This document shows, piece after piece, positions 33,701 through 41,969 of a stretch of DNA of 64,000 bases; positions within the stretch are counted from its first letter, which is position 1; each line of letters starts with the position of its first letter. The notes beneath the pieces are model-generated. The model was not told the origin of the DNA, searched no databases, and saw only the letters and a list, made by a program, of their open reading frames with translations. The stretch is from Myxococcales bacterium (GTDB lineage: Bacteria; Myxococcota_A; Polyangia; Polyangiales; Ga0077539), in contig JAEUKI010000011.1 of assembly GCA_016793325.1 (NCBI GenBank), positions 62,001 through 126,000 of the forward strand, in the 5' to 3' direction. Made by a program: the position numbers and the translations under genes.

Positions 33701-34179
33701 CGCTCGATGTACGTGTCGAGCAACCCGTTCGCCGCTTGCGCCGCCCCCGCAGCGGACAGCGGAACGCCGTTCGACAACGGCTCGTGATACGGGATCACGT
33801 AGTTGTAGTCGTAGTCGAACACCGACGAGTTGTCGCGGTTGCGCTCGCGGCACGTGTAGTTCTGAATGTCGCCCGTGAGCACTTCGACCGCGGTCACCCA
33901 GCGATTTCGCTGCTGATTCGCTGGGCATAGCGCCGAGCACTGCGGGACCTCGGTGCCTCCGGGCAGCACACAACGGTTGCACGAGCCGCCGTCACCGCCG
34001 AAGCACTGGTCGTTTTGCACGCCGTTGCGCCACTCCATCGAGCCCGAGTTGTCGAGCAAGACGAGCACGTTCGGACGGATCAAGCGCACGTCGGCCTGCG
34101 CGTACGCCGCCGCGGGAATCACCGAGACAAGCGCCGCGGTGATCGCCCCGAAACCAGCTCCGAACTTTCGGATCGCCAT
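30775..34179 (-). CDS. pilY1: PilY1-like type IV pilus tip adhesin
   Basis: The protein has 1134 residues from ATG 34179, which follows GAGGAG at 8 bases; a GTG/ATG 24 bases upstream is less well placed. The signal peptide ends AAAYAQA. The N-terminal part has a vWA-like start, RPNVLVLLDNSGSMEWRNG, with the DxSGS MIDAS. The large C-terminal region is the PilY1/PilC beta-propeller: MLYVGSNDGIMHGFNADTGE, AYIALDVTDPYRPAFLWQF, YLAGDGTVTSRAYIGDADGG and LTVDRNGDLLIGVGSGD. An Asp-rich loop RLDIDGDTSTTMDIV may bind calcium. Family knowledge: PilY1 primes pilus assembly with minor pilins and acts at the tip in adhesion and mechanosensing. It is the penultimate gene of the operon. Confidence 0.92.
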   Translation of the reverse strand: MAIRKFGAGFGAITAALVSVIPAAAYAQADVRLIRPNVLVLLDNSGSMEWRNGVQNDQCFGGDGGSCNRCVLPGGTEVPQCSALCPANQQRNRWVTAVEVLTGDIQNYTCRERNRDNSSVFDYDYNYVIPYHEPLSNGVPLSAAGAAQAANGLLDTYIERLRFGFMTFDNDYCNGLTASYGQFSYAQDRQYRARGCMDAPVTLNIGGRRASSNLAMDPVAGGLISVGPPDADIAQMGQINARIQATITGYRDPMTSATIPAIRPFGGTPIAAMLEDANYYWSTHQDVRPPSTAGGMTSGDPYFNCRPRYNILITDGKPNMDFGVSDPSGPICDDANGYCPYQRPALTALQMAATGAGAPNVKTWVVAFNAMDTSTVAALTAISSAGSGRLLLANDAPSLRSALDTAFSTFAAGTTTRTSPAFGNSAASAGVAASYQFNSSFAIQAGAPWEGVLERRRSVCEGTPPAPVDKPFDPAQDDFGVLLQFAQRNAGARGWGARQLWSYLPAALNTPSLLRTTISSATFGTLRSNLDGAVPPALVGAANGTIRDAAFAWLRGDAGTVRETRPLGDIFHSNPLIVGAPTVSLPDQSYAQFRSRVLPAIGARRAPVTVGTRETMLYVGSNDGIMHGFNADTGEEVWGFVPPLLVPTLAQRVPSARLMGVDGSAVTRDVVYERSVGTPAQGADWRSVLLFGLRDGGGAYIALDVTDPYRPAFLWQFTDNDLRASYGQPLLTTIRTTWPSGMLTERAVALLPGGSAPASVACSPSTNPRPPSTRASVRFTGADGRPRASTRCWDGTFGEFVYVVDLKTGQLIRKLGTGPGGLMPTGSPITGSFAGYLAGDGTVTSRAYIGDADGGLWRLDLSQANPAAWSFDLAYDLFWDAAYNQGQPIVAPPILTVDRNGDLLIGVGSGDTDLLEGFDRNRIAMIRERDPLPEDPTNQVDIGAQWMLRDHADVTRGLSPGERLTGPMSLFNGVLYFGTFVPANSTDACQLGYSRLWGVDQVETDLGAAPSATAIPRGRLDIDGDTSTTMDIVRVTRDLAGNGTLDDDANSVLFGVGIVRRPACPNVQTTTDDFFGGTRQFVSGMEGGDYRLVIQTGRGGTPGSAGAQRTNVVSRRLASPQLEVRLDGWATVFE

Positions 34180-34190
34180 CGTCTCTCTCC

Positions 34191-34877
34191 TCACAGCTCG
34201 CACGGAACAACCGCGACGGCCCGCGACGGGATCGTGCCCGCGCCTGGCTCAGAAACATGCGTGACACCGTTCAATTGCACGCGGCCACGCGACTCGAACA
34301 AGAACGCGACCATGTTCAATCGACTATCCACCGAGAATCCGTAGAGCGTCGCAGGCACGCGGCCGAGGGAGGTCACGCGGGTGTCGAACGCCGCCTCCGT
34401 GAGCCCCATCCCGAACGAGCCCGGGTTGCGCGTCGCGCCCGCGCCCGTCGGGGCGCGATACACAGGCGGCTGCATTCCGCCGCCCGCCAGCGGCCGCTGC
34501 ATGTCCGCGATGCCGAAGCGCCACGTGAGCCTGTGCTCTTCGAGCCACGCCTCGGGCGCGCCCATGCCCATCGCGTTGCGCTGATCACGGAGCATCAACC
34601 CGAGATAGCCCGTGCAGCTGCGGCGCATCTCCGTGATCGGCATCATGAGCCCGGTCTCGCTCACGTATTCGGTCTGCGCGGCTTGTCGCACGTAGCCCGC
34701 GGACCGCACATCGAGCGACGCGCTCTTCGCCGCGAACACACCGGCCGCGGACACCATCACGATGAGCAGCATCACGAGCAGCATCGCCATGCCCGAGCGC
34801 GAACGACGCGCAGCACCACGCCGCGTCGCGCGGTGCGCCCGGTGAGCTCTGCCATTGCGTCGATTGCCCTGCGTCAC
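34191..34877 (-). CDS. pilX: PilX-like minor pilin assembly protein
   Basis: The protein has 228 residues from GTG 34877, 13 bases after the PilW-like stop, with GAGGG upstream. A basic N-terminus (Arg/His-rich, about 29 residues) leads into the hydrophobic helix GMAMLLVMLLIVMVSAAGVF. This is the PilX N-terminal type, which lacks the classical FTLIE cleavage motif of pilins. The rest is a globular domain with few Cys. PilX family proteins join the minor pilin complex that primes pili with PilY1. The PilY1-like gene begins 11 bases downstream. Confidence 0.82.
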   Translation of the reverse strand: MTQGNRRNGRAHRAHRATRRGAARRSRSGMAMLLVMLLIVMVSAAGVFAAKSASLDVRSAGYVRQAAQTEYVSETGLMMPITEMRRSCTGYLGLMLRDQRNAMGMGAPEAWLEEHRLTWRFGIADMQRPLAGGGMQPPVYRAPTGAGATRNPGSFGMGLTEAAFDTRVTSLGRVPATLYGFSVDSRLNMVAFLFESRGRVQLNGVTHVSEPGAGTIPSRAVAVVPCEL

Positions 34878-34890
34878 TGCGTCGTCCCTC

Positions 34891-36105
34891 TCAGCGAAGA
34901 TTGCGGCTCGAGATGTTGACCAACGAGACCTCGCCCGCGACCGAGCGCACGCGCGCCGCGCCGCCCATCACGCTGTTCACGCGAAAGCGCGTGAGCGGAT
35001 CGGCGGCCGAAGCGCGCTGGGTCCAACCAAACTCAGCGTCCTGCGTTCGATCACGCACGGACAGGCGAAACGTGATCGCCCTCAACCGCTGCGCCTGCGA
35101 CGCGCCCATCGCAGGCGGGATCAAGCGCTGAAACACGATGGGGTCGTTGTACGGATAGCGCGTCAGTCGCGGCTCGTTCGCCGCCGCTGCGCCCTCGTCG
35201 AACACCGCGCCGATCGCGAAGTCCACCGCGTACTCGGCCACGATCACCTCGGAGCCCGCCACGGGCTGCAACGTCCCGCCGACGCGACGGAGCTCGCGGC
35301 GCACGAGGTCCGTCTTTCCCTCGAGAAACGGCGCGCTGCCTACGTTGGCGTTCGTCGCGAACGCCGCGCTGTTCATGATCCGGTACTCGACCATGGACAC
35401 CGGCGAGATCCAGCCGATCGACGAGTTGAGGCCGCACCCTGCGGTCGTCCCGTTGTTGACCGTGACGGGCTGCGCCAGATCGATCGACGGCATGTTCGTG
35501 ATCGGCTGCCGCGCGTCTCGATAGTCCGTCGACGCCACCGTCCCGAACTGCATCGACCCGTCGAGCCCGCGGATGCGCACGAGCCGCCCCGCGGGAAAGA
35601 TCCGCTCCATGTCCTGCGGCGAGCGCACGCGCTCCCACTCGTCCCAACGGTGCTGCACGCGCACGCGGTTCAGCACCACCGCGCCGATCTTGTACTCGTC
35701 CGTCGACACGAGGTTGCCCATCAGCGTCAGGCGCACGGGCTCGATGAAGCGATTGTCCCCAGCCAAATGCGTGGGATTCGGCGAGTCGCGCTCGACCGAG
35801 ACGGCTTGAATCGCGGGCACCGGCCGAGGGCACACCTGCACGTCGGTCGCGGAGTTGGGCGTCGCGTGGAAGCCAGCGCGCGCGATGTCCGACCGCAGAG
35901 ACTCCATCGCCGAACGCAACCGCAGCTGCATCTCCGACACGCGCTGCTGCTGTTGAAACGTCTGCGCCGCGACGCGCGAGAGCGTGTAGAGGCCCATCGC
36001 CACGACGCCCGTCAGGCCCATGGCCACGAGCACTTCGATGAGCGTAAATCCACGACGCTTCGCAGCGCGCGCGCGCGCTGATTTGCGGGGCTTCGCGGCG
36101 CTCAT
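34891..36105 (-). CDS. pilW: PilW-like minor pilin
   Basis: The protein has 404 residues from ATG 36105, overlapping the PilV-like stop as ATGA. A basic leader (MSAAKPRKSARARAAKRR) precedes the prepilin cleavage site G|FTLIEVLVAMGLTG, with the conserved Glu at +5. The long C-terminal domain (about 350 residues) is typical of PilW rather than major pilins, with a coiled segment RVSEMQLRLRSAMESLRSDI just after the helix. The family role is a component of the priming complex of type IV pili. The position between PilV- and PilX-like genes supports it. Confidence 0.88.
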   Translation of the reverse strand: MSAAKPRKSARARAAKRRGFTLIEVLVAMGLTGVVAMGLYTLSRVAAQTFQQQQRVSEMQLRLRSAMESLRSDIARAGFHATPNSATDVQVCPRPVPAIQAVSVERDSPNPTHLAGDNRFIEPVRLTLMGNLVSTDEYKIGAVVLNRVRVQHRWDEWERVRSPQDMERIFPAGRLVRIRGLDGSMQFGTVASTDYRDARQPITNMPSIDLAQPVTVNNGTTAGCGLNSSIGWISPVSMVEYRIMNSAAFATNANVGSAPFLEGKTDLVRRELRRVGGTLQPVAGSEVIVAEYAVDFAIGAVFDEGAAAANEPRLTRYPYNDPIVFQRLIPPAMGASQAQRLRAITFRLSVRDRTQDAEFGWTQRASAADPLTRFRVNSVMGGAARVRSVAGEVSLVNISSRNLR

Positions 36106-36713
36106 TGCTGCAACCCCCACACGGTCGCGACGTCCATCACCGAGTGAACGCGAGCGATGTCGCGGCCGAGCGCGTCGAGGCCCGCGCCCGTTCCACAGTT
36201 GGCGTAGAGCGGCTCGCGCGTCGCGCCTTCGGCGTACCACCACACGCGGACTTCGGCGCGGATGATGCCCTGATCGATCGGGTTGAGCGACGGCTGGCGA
36301 AGCCAGTTCAGGCGGATATTGACGCAGTATTTCGCTTCGGGCGCGGCGACGGCGACCTCGCGGCCCCAGTGGTCGAACGCCGCAGCCTCGTTCGGGAGCA
36401 TCGCCGTCGGAACGAACCACTGATCCACCCGCGCCGCGCCGCCTCCGCACCCGACCAGCGCGCACAAGTGCCGCGTGTCCGAGTTGAGGTCCGAGGTGAT
36501 GTCCCGCTGCGAGGGCCTGTTCCACGCGAGCGCGTCGGTGCGCAAGATCTCTTGCCACTTGCGCGCGAGCGTCGTGGCGACGGTCACCTCTTGCGCGCGA
36601 CGGTTCGCGAGGACCGACGCGTTTTGCAACGACAAGATCCCCGTGACGCCGATGGACATCACGGCGATGGCCACCATCACTTCGACCAGCGTATAGCCTC
36701 GTCGAGCGCTCAT
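36102..36713 (-). CDS. pilV: PilV-like minor pilin
   Basis: The protein has 203 residues from ATG 36713, overlapping the upstream gene's stop (ATGA). A very short leader MSARRG precedes the cleavage site in ARRG|YTLVEVMVAIAVMSIG, with Glu at +5. The helix is followed by LQNASVLANRRAQEVTVATT and a small Cys-containing domain (HLCALVGCGG, AKYCVNIRL, LYANCGTG). PilV-type proteins pair with PilW and PilX in the minor-pilin complex. Start and end both overlap neighbours by four bases, so translation is tightly coupled. Confidence 0.88.
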   Translation of the reverse strand: MSARRGYTLVEVMVAIAVMSIGVTGILSLQNASVLANRRAQEVTVATTLARKWQEILRTDALAWNRPSQRDITSDLNSDTRHLCALVGCGGGAARVDQWFVPTAMLPNEAAAFDHWGREVAVAAPEAKYCVNIRLNWLRQPSLNPIDQGIIRAEVRVWWYAEGATREPLYANCGTGAGLDALGRDIARVHSVMDVATVWGLQQ

Positions 36714-37375
36714 GGTGCCAACCTCGCTACGCCGCCGAGCGGGATGAACACGCGACGCGCGACCGTCGCGGTCACGACGTTGTTGCTCACTCTGTACATG
36801 AAGCCGCCAGTGCCCGCGGCCGCGCCGAACGAGCCGTCGCCGAAGAACGTGCCGCCCGGCGTCGTGCGGAAGAACATCTTTCCGATCGGCGTGAAGCAGT
36901 ACTCCATGTAGTTTCCCGCGGGCGCTTCTGCGACGAACGTGATCTCCGAGACGCGCGTCGCGGGGTCGCCCCACTCGCGCTCGAGGTAGATCGACCGCGC
37001 GGGCGGCGTGTTCCAATTGGAGAGGCGGCAGCTGTTCGTGTCGCCCTCGATGATCTCCGCGCGACCGTAGCCGCCGAGCACTTCGAACCGGAGAATGTGC
37101 GCTCGTCCTCGCATCGTCGCGCGGCTGCGCGCCTCGCGAAAATCGTTGATCAACGTCACCGCGGCGCGCTGCGTCCTGCTGTCGCGCATCGCCTGAGCCA
37201 TCGACGGAAGCGCCGCCGCCATCGCGATCCCGATGATCGCCACCACCACGAGCAGCTCGATCAGCGTAAAGCCCGCGCGTGCCCCGCGAACACGACGCGC
37301 GCGCTCGCCCGAACCACGGGTTCGGTCCACTCGCACAGCTCGATCGTCGACACGACGCTTCACAGCCCCTGACAT
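36710..37375 (-). CDS. FimT/GspH-like minor pseudopilin
   Basis: The protein has 221 residues from ATG 37375; the frame remains open upstream, but only this start leaves a sensible basic leader. The leader is longer than usual (about 33 residues, Arg-rich: RRVRGARAG) before the site G|FTLIELLVVVAIIGIAMA. The helix continues into LPSMAQAMRDSRTQRAAVTL and NDFREARSRATMRG, a classic GspH/FimT pattern. It is the first gene of the minor-pilin operon and probably initiates the priming complex. It is divergent from the DUF6599-type gene across 187 bases. Confidence 0.87.
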   Translation of the reverse strand: MSGAVKRRVDDRAVRVDRTRGSGERARRVRGARAGFTLIELLVVVAIIGIAMAAALPSMAQAMRDSRTQRAAVTLINDFREARSRATMRGRAHILRFEVLGGYGRAEIIEGDTNSCRLSNWNTPPARSIYLEREWGDPATRVSEITFVAEAPAGNYMEYCFTPIGKMFFRTTPGGTFFGDGSFGAAAGTGGFMYRVSNNVVTATVARRVFIPLGGVARLAP

Positions 37376-37513
37376 TGTGCAACGACCGTGCCCCATAGCG
37401 TCCAGCGCTTTGCTGGAAATTACCCTGCGGGTCCACCCCCACCCACAGCACCTGCTTGCGGAGGTCCGCAACCGTTTCACACCCGGCCTCCCGCCGCGCA
37501 CGTCTCGCCTCAC

Positions 37514-37539
37514 CGCACTTGCCCCACACGGGCAGTGCG
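37514..37539 (+). promoter_or_regulatory. Hairpin in the leader of the DUF6599-type gene
   Basis: CGCACT/AGTGCG and GCCC/GGGC stack into a 10-bp stem with one bulged T and a 5-base loop (CACAC). It ends 23 bases before the ATG at 37563. It could be an operator or a 5'-UTR structure. Confidence 0.35.
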
Positions 37540-37562
37540 CATAACACCCACGCCCACCGCTC

Positions 37563-38645
37563 ATGGCTACGGTCCGCACTCTCTCGTTCGCGCTCTTGCT
37601 CACTGCAGCGAGCTGCAAGCGTACACCGCCCGAATCCGCGACACCGCCTTCGACGCAAGATCCACCAAGAACCAACGCGAACGCGACCGACAGCGCCGCG
37701 AGCAACGCGCCTCCGTCGGGCAACGACGTCGCGCCTGGCGCCAACGCGTCGGAGTTTCGCGCCGCAGGTCGCGTGCTCCCGCGCGGAGAAATCGCAGGCT
37801 ATCGCCAGTCCGGCAGCGTGATCCACTCGACCGCGCAGAACCTCTTTCAACAGATCGACGGCGACGCGGTCAGCTACCAAAACTACAACGTCCGCGAGTA
37901 CGCCAAGACCGACTACCGAAAGCCCGGCACGCGCCTCGTCGCGACGGTCTCGATCTACGAGTTCGAAAACGCGCTCGGCGCCTTCGGTCGGTACTCGATG
38001 CACGTCGCTTCGGGGCGCGATCCCCTGACGCTCGAGAGCCAAGCCGTCACCATCGGCGCCGCAGGATTTCAGGGGCGAACGCAGCTCGTCTTCGTGAAGG
38101 GCGCGTTCCTCGTCCAAGTGGATCTCGCCGACGAAAACGAAGACTCGAATGAAGCGCAGCTCTTCGCCGCCGCGCGCGAAGCGCTCCCCGCGCTCGCGCG
38201 AGCGACCGCCCAATTGATCCCCGGCGAAGCCACGCTCCCGACGTCGCCGCTCGTCACCGAAGGCCTCGTGTGGGGCGGGAGCACGTACGTCAGCCGCTCG
38301 GTGCTCGACGTCGAAAACTCCGGTCCTGGATGGGTCGGTTGGTATCGATCGAGCGACCAGAAGCGCTACCGCGTCGCCGTGCTCACCGCGGACACCGCAG
38401 ACGCCGCCCGCGCGATCGCCAATCGCTATCGCCTCCGCGGAAGCGCCGCGCTCGCAGGAACCACCGCGGACGAAGCCTTCGCCGTCACGCTCCCCACCCA
38501 CGGCGAGACCGTCGTCACCCGCCGCGATCGCACCGTGTCCATCGCCACGAGCAGCGGCATCGACCCCGCCCCCGCCACGCTCGACCGCGCGGCGCTCGCG
38601 ACCGCCGCCATCGCCCAGCTCGATCGCGCTCAACCGCGCCGCTGA
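37563..38645 (+). CDS. Lipoprotein resembling the DUF6599 family
   Basis: The protein has 360 residues. The leader MATVRTLSFALLLTAASC gives a lipobox (TAASC, Cys at 18), then an Asn/Pro/Ser tether. The mature region has a repeated layout (two halves of about 130 residues) with YNVREYAKTDYRKPGTRL, VSIYEFENALGAFGRYSMHV and, later, YRVAVLTADTADAARAIANR. The pattern of a strand, YEF and AFGRYS matches my memory of the DUF6599 family, which often neighbours DUF362 and polyferredoxin genes, as here. No catalytic residues are evident. It may be a periplasmic partner of the electron-transfer proteins that follow. A 153-base gap to the next gene could hold a second promoter. Confidence 0.7.
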   Translation: MATVRTLSFALLLTAASCKRTPPESATPPSTQDPPRTNANATDSAASNAPPSGNDVAPGANASEFRAAGRVLPRGEIAGYRQSGSVIHSTAQNLFQQIDGDAVSYQNYNVREYAKTDYRKPGTRLVATVSIYEFENALGAFGRYSMHVASGRDPLTLESQAVTIGAAGFQGRTQLVFVKGAFLVQVDLADENEDSNEAQLFAAAREALPALARATAQLIPGEATLPTSPLVTEGLVWGGSTYVSRSVLDVENSGPGWVGWYRSSDQKRYRVAVLTADTADAARAIANRYRLRGSAALAGTTADEAFAVTLPTHGETVVTRRDRTVSIATSSGIDPAPATLDRAALATAAIAQLDRAQPRR

Positions 38646-38798
38646 CCCGCTCTCGCTCGTTCGCCCTGCGATGCACCACAGCGACCGTGCGGCGCAATCG
38701 CTCGTAGCGCTCGGCGCAGCCGAATCGCCGCGGACGATTCTGACAAGAGCTTTGGCGCCTCGGCCCCCGCTTCGTACACTCTCCGTTCCCACCCGCCC

Positions 38799-39908
38799 AT
38801 GGCTGATTCTCCTCGCCCCTCGCGCCGCGAACTGCTCACCCGTAGCGGCTCTGCGCTCGCCGTCCTCGGCGCGAGCGCGCTCGTCGCTCGTCGCTTCTAC
38901 GACCAGGGCGGGTGGCAGTCGCGCTCGTCCTCGGGACGCCGCGAAGTCCGTGATTTTCGCGGGCAGCTCGCCCCAGGCCCGAGCGACTTCGTCGTCGCTC
39001 ACGCCGAGCCCGACACGAGCACGCCCACGCAGCTCGTGCAGCGCGCCCTCGCCGCCCTCGGAGGAATGCAGCGCTTCATCGCGCGCGGCGACCGCGTCGT
39101 GATCAAGCCCAACATCGGCTGGGACCGCACAGCAATTCAAGCGGCCAACACCAACCCCGAGCTCGTCGCCGCGGTGGTGGCGCTCGTCAAAGAAGCGGGC
39201 GCGAGCGACGTCGTCGTGACCGACGCGAGCTGCAACGACCCAGGCCGGTGCTTTCAGCGCTCGGGCATCTGGACCCGCGCGCACAGGGCCGGCGCGCGCG
39301 TCGTGCTGCCCGCGGACCATCGCTTTCGCACGATGCGTCTGCGCGGTGAAATCCTCGATGAATGGCCGGTGTACCGGACGCTCGTCGAGGCCGACAAGGT
39401 GATCAACCTCCCCGTCGCCAAGCACCACAACCTCGCGAAGTACACAGCCGCGATGAAGAACTGGTACGGCGTCCTCGGCGGCCGTCGCAATCGTTTGCAC
39501 CAGTCCATCGACGTGAGCATCGCGGACCTCGCGACGTTCATGCGACCGACGCTCACCATCGTCGACGGCATTCGTGTGCTGCTCCGCAACGGACCGCAGG
39601 GCGGCAACGTCGACGACACGCGACGCATGGACACGGTGATCGCCACCACGGATCAGGTCGCCGCTGACGCCTTCGGCTGCACGCTGATCGGGCAGCGCCC
39701 CGAGAACCTCCCCTACCTCCGCATGGCCCAAGAGCGCGGAATCGGCACCGCGGATTGGCGCACGCTCCGTCCGCGCGAACACGCGATGTACCGCGACGGC
39801 CGCGAGAGCACGCACGACCTCGCGATCCCCGCGCACATGGATCCCGCCGAAGCCGCGTTCTTGATCGCGCAGTCGATGGTCGACGCACCTCGAGTGGTCC
39901 TCGCATGA
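38799..39908 (+). CDS. DUF362-domain protein with Tat signal
   Basis: The protein has 369 residues. A twin-arginine signal is visible: SRRELLTRSGSALAVLGASA. The DUF362 core follows: RVVIKPNIGWDRTAIQAANT, ELVAAVVALVKEAGASDVVV, TDASCNDPGRCFQRSG, and later KVINLPVAKHHNLAKYTAAM and MKNWYGVLGGRRNR. DUF362 proteins often sit beside ferredoxin-type proteins; their substrate is unresolved. Export by Tat implies folding with a cofactor before translocation. The stop overlaps the next start (ATGA), so it is coupled to the polyferredoxin membrane protein. Confidence 0.87.
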   Translation: MADSPRPSRRELLTRSGSALAVLGASALVARRFYDQGGWQSRSSSGRREVRDFRGQLAPGPSDFVVAHAEPDTSTPTQLVQRALAALGGMQRFIARGDRVVIKPNIGWDRTAIQAANTNPELVAAVVALVKEAGASDVVVTDASCNDPGRCFQRSGIWTRAHRAGARVVLPADHRFRTMRLRGEILDEWPVYRTLVEADKVINLPVAKHHNLAKYTAAMKNWYGVLGGRRNRLHQSIDVSIADLATFMRPTLTIVDGIRVLLRNGPQGGNVDDTRRMDTVIATTDQVAADAFGCTLIGQRPENLPYLRMAQERGIGTADWRTLRPREHAMYRDGRESTHDLAIPAHMDPAEAAFLIAQSMVDAPRVVLA

Positions 39909-41887
39909 GCACCTCCCTGCCCCGTCCGATCCCCTGGCTCGGCGCGATCGGCCCCGTTCGTCCCCTCGACGACACCGCGGATCCGCCCGCAAAACCTCCG
40001 CGCGCGTCGACACCGAAGCGCACGAGCGCCGTCGCAGCGCCTGCGCCCGAAGGCCGCGCGAAGCTCCCGACGATCGTCGCCGCCAGCGCCGACGCGAGCG
40101 CCGCTGCGAGCCCTGCGGCGGCGCCCGCGAAGACACCCACGAAATCAAGCTCGCCCTCGCTCTTCACGAAGCTGAAGGACAAGCTGTTTCCCAAGAAGAA
40201 GCGGCCCGGCAGCGGGATCCCCGCGCGCAAGATCATCGTGTGGCTCCGCAACGCGCGGCGCGTGTCTCAAGCGGGGTTCTTCGGGCTCTTCACGTTCTTG
40301 CTCGTGCGGACGGAGTTTCGCGGAGGGTTCTCGGGCGGCGCGACGATCCGCATGCCGTACCCCGTCGAGGGCTTCTTGCTCGCGGATCCGTTCGTCGCGT
40401 TGATGACGCTCCTCTCGACGCACACGGTGTATCGCGCGCTCTGGTGGAGCGTCGGGCTCGTCGCGCTCACGCTGCTCTTCGGTCGCGTGTTCTGCGGCTG
40501 GATCTGCCCGTTCGGAACGCTGCATCACTTCTTCGCGTGGCTCGTCCCCAACCCCAAGGGAGCCACGACGGGCGGCCGTCGCGTCGAGGCCAACAAGACG
40601 CGCCCGTACCAGAACCTCAAGTACTACCTGCTGCTGGTCTTCCTCGTGGCCGCGGCGTGCGGAAGCGCGATCGGCGGCCTCTTCGACCCGATCTGCATCG
40701 CGGTGCGATCCATCGGGCTCGGCGTGCTCCCGTTCTTCAACTACATCACGGGCCGCGGCCTCGACTCGGTGTCCGCGGGCAACCTGCGGATCCTTCAGCA
40801 AGCGACGGACTCGACGCGCGACGTGCTCGTCGCGACGGTGCTCCAGCCCAAGCAGTACTTCTTTCACCAGACGTGGGTGATCGGCGCGCTCTTGTTCGCG
40901 GTGATCCTCGCGAACCGATGGATCCCGCGGTTCTGGTGTCGCGCGCTGTGTCCCCTCGGCGCGACGCTCGGCGTGATCGCGAAGCACGCCGTGTTCGGGA
41001 TGGAGAAGGATCACTCGAAGTGCACGGACTGCAACCTCTGCATCGTTCACTGCCAGGGCGCCGATAGCCCTCAGGGCGGCGTGAAGTGGCGCCAGGACGA
41101 GTGCCACATGTGCATGAACTGCGAGACCGCGTGCCCCGAGGACGTGATCAAGTTTCGCTTCCTGCCCAATCGAACGTCCGCGCGAACGGCCCCGCAGCTC
41201 GACCGTCGCAAGACGCTCGTGTCCGCGCTCGCAGGCGTGTGCGCGCTGCCCATCTTGCGAACGAGCGACACGCTCGACGCGAACTACTACGACCGGCTCA
41301 TTCGTCCGCCGGGCTCTGTCGCCGAGCGGGACTTCCTCGAGCGCTGCATTCGCTGCGCAGAGTGCATGAAGGTCTGCCCGAACAACGCGCTCCACCCCGC
41401 GTTTCTCGAGTCGGGCATCGAGGGGCTCTGGACGCCCATCTTGATTCCACGCATCGGTTATTGCGAGCCGACCTGCGTGCTCTGCGGCCAGGTGTGCCCC
41501 ACCGGCGCGATCCAGAAGATCTCCGAGGAGCAGAAGCTCGGAAACCGCCAGCGCAACATCCCCCACATCTCGATCGGAACGGCGTTCTACGACCAGGGCC
41601 GCTGCCTGCCCTGGTCCATGGCGACGCCGTGCATCGTGTGCGAAGAGTTCTGCCCGACGTCACCGAAGGCCATCTGGGTCGAAGAGCTCGACGTCCCCGG
41701 CCGCGATGGAACGACCGTGCACGTCCAACGACCGCACGTCGATCCCAAGCTCTGCATCGGCTGCGGCGCGTGCGAAAAGGTCTGCCCCGTCCAAGACCGA
41801 CCCGCCGTGTACGTCACGTCCGTCGGCGAATCTCGCAGCAGAACCAACGTGATCCTGCTCGAGACCGAGAACTACAACCGCACGTAG
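39905..41887 (+). CDS. Polyferredoxin-type membrane protein (NapH/YccM-like, multiple 4Fe-4S)
   Basis: The protein has 660 residues from ATG 39905. An Ala/Pro-rich N-terminal tail of about 100 residues leads into about four transmembrane helices. NapH-type motifs CGWICPFGTLHHFFAW (198-213) and CRALCPLGA (345-353) flank them. The soluble part carries many 4Fe-4S motifs: CTDCNLCIVHC (373-383), CHMCMNCETACP (400-411), CIRCAECMKVCP (481-492), CEPTCVLCGQVCP (520-532), CIVCEEFCP (576-584) and CIGCGACEKVCP (617-628). It should move electrons between the membrane quinone pool and a periplasmic acceptor, perhaps the co-encoded DUF362 protein. A hydrophobic segment (LVSALAGVCALPILR) between clusters suggests a further membrane anchor or a fused Tat-like piece. 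Confidence 0.9.
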   Translation: MSTSLPRPIPWLGAIGPVRPLDDTADPPAKPPRASTPKRTSAVAAPAPEGRAKLPTIVAASADASAAASPAAAPAKTPTKSSSPSLFTKLKDKLFPKKKRPGSGIPARKIIVWLRNARRVSQAGFFGLFTFLLVRTEFRGGFSGGATIRMPYPVEGFLLADPFVALMTLLSTHTVYRALWWSVGLVALTLLFGRVFCGWICPFGTLHHFFAWLVPNPKGATTGGRRVEANKTRPYQNLKYYLLLVFLVAAACGSAIGGLFDPICIAVRSIGLGVLPFFNYITGRGLDSVSAGNLRILQQATDSTRDVLVATVLQPKQYFFHQTWVIGALLFAVILANRWIPRFWCRALCPLGATLGVIAKHAVFGMEKDHSKCTDCNLCIVHCQGADSPQGGVKWRQDECHMCMNCETACPEDVIKFRFLPNRTSARTAPQLDRRKTLVSALAGVCALPILRTSDTLDANYYDRLIRPPGSVAERDFLERCIRCAECMKVCPNNALHPAFLESGIEGLWTPILIPRIGYCEPTCVLCGQVCPTGAIQKISEEQKLGNRQRNIPHISIGTAFYDQGRCLPWSMATPCIVCEEFCPTSPKAIWVEELDVPGRDGTTVHVQRPHVDPKLCIGCGACEKVCPVQDRPAVYVTSVGESRSRTNVILLETENYNRT

Positions 41888-41969
41888 CGGCCCGGGGCCG
41901 CCCGCTGTCCCCAAAGCAGCGGCCCGATCGTCGCGAGCGCCTCTCGAAAAGTGGCGCTCGTAATCAAGT

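Noticed and set aside
30736..33930. Plus-strand frame of about 1060 codons opposite PilY1
   Set aside because: Shadow of a well-supported PilY1-like gene; no domain or signal is visible.
36102..40148. A single minus-strand frame joining the PilV-like protein to about 1100 upstream residues
   Set aside because: Only the last 203 residues look like a protein with a prepilin site. The upstream part overlaps the real DUF6599, DUF362 and polyferredoxin genes in antisense.
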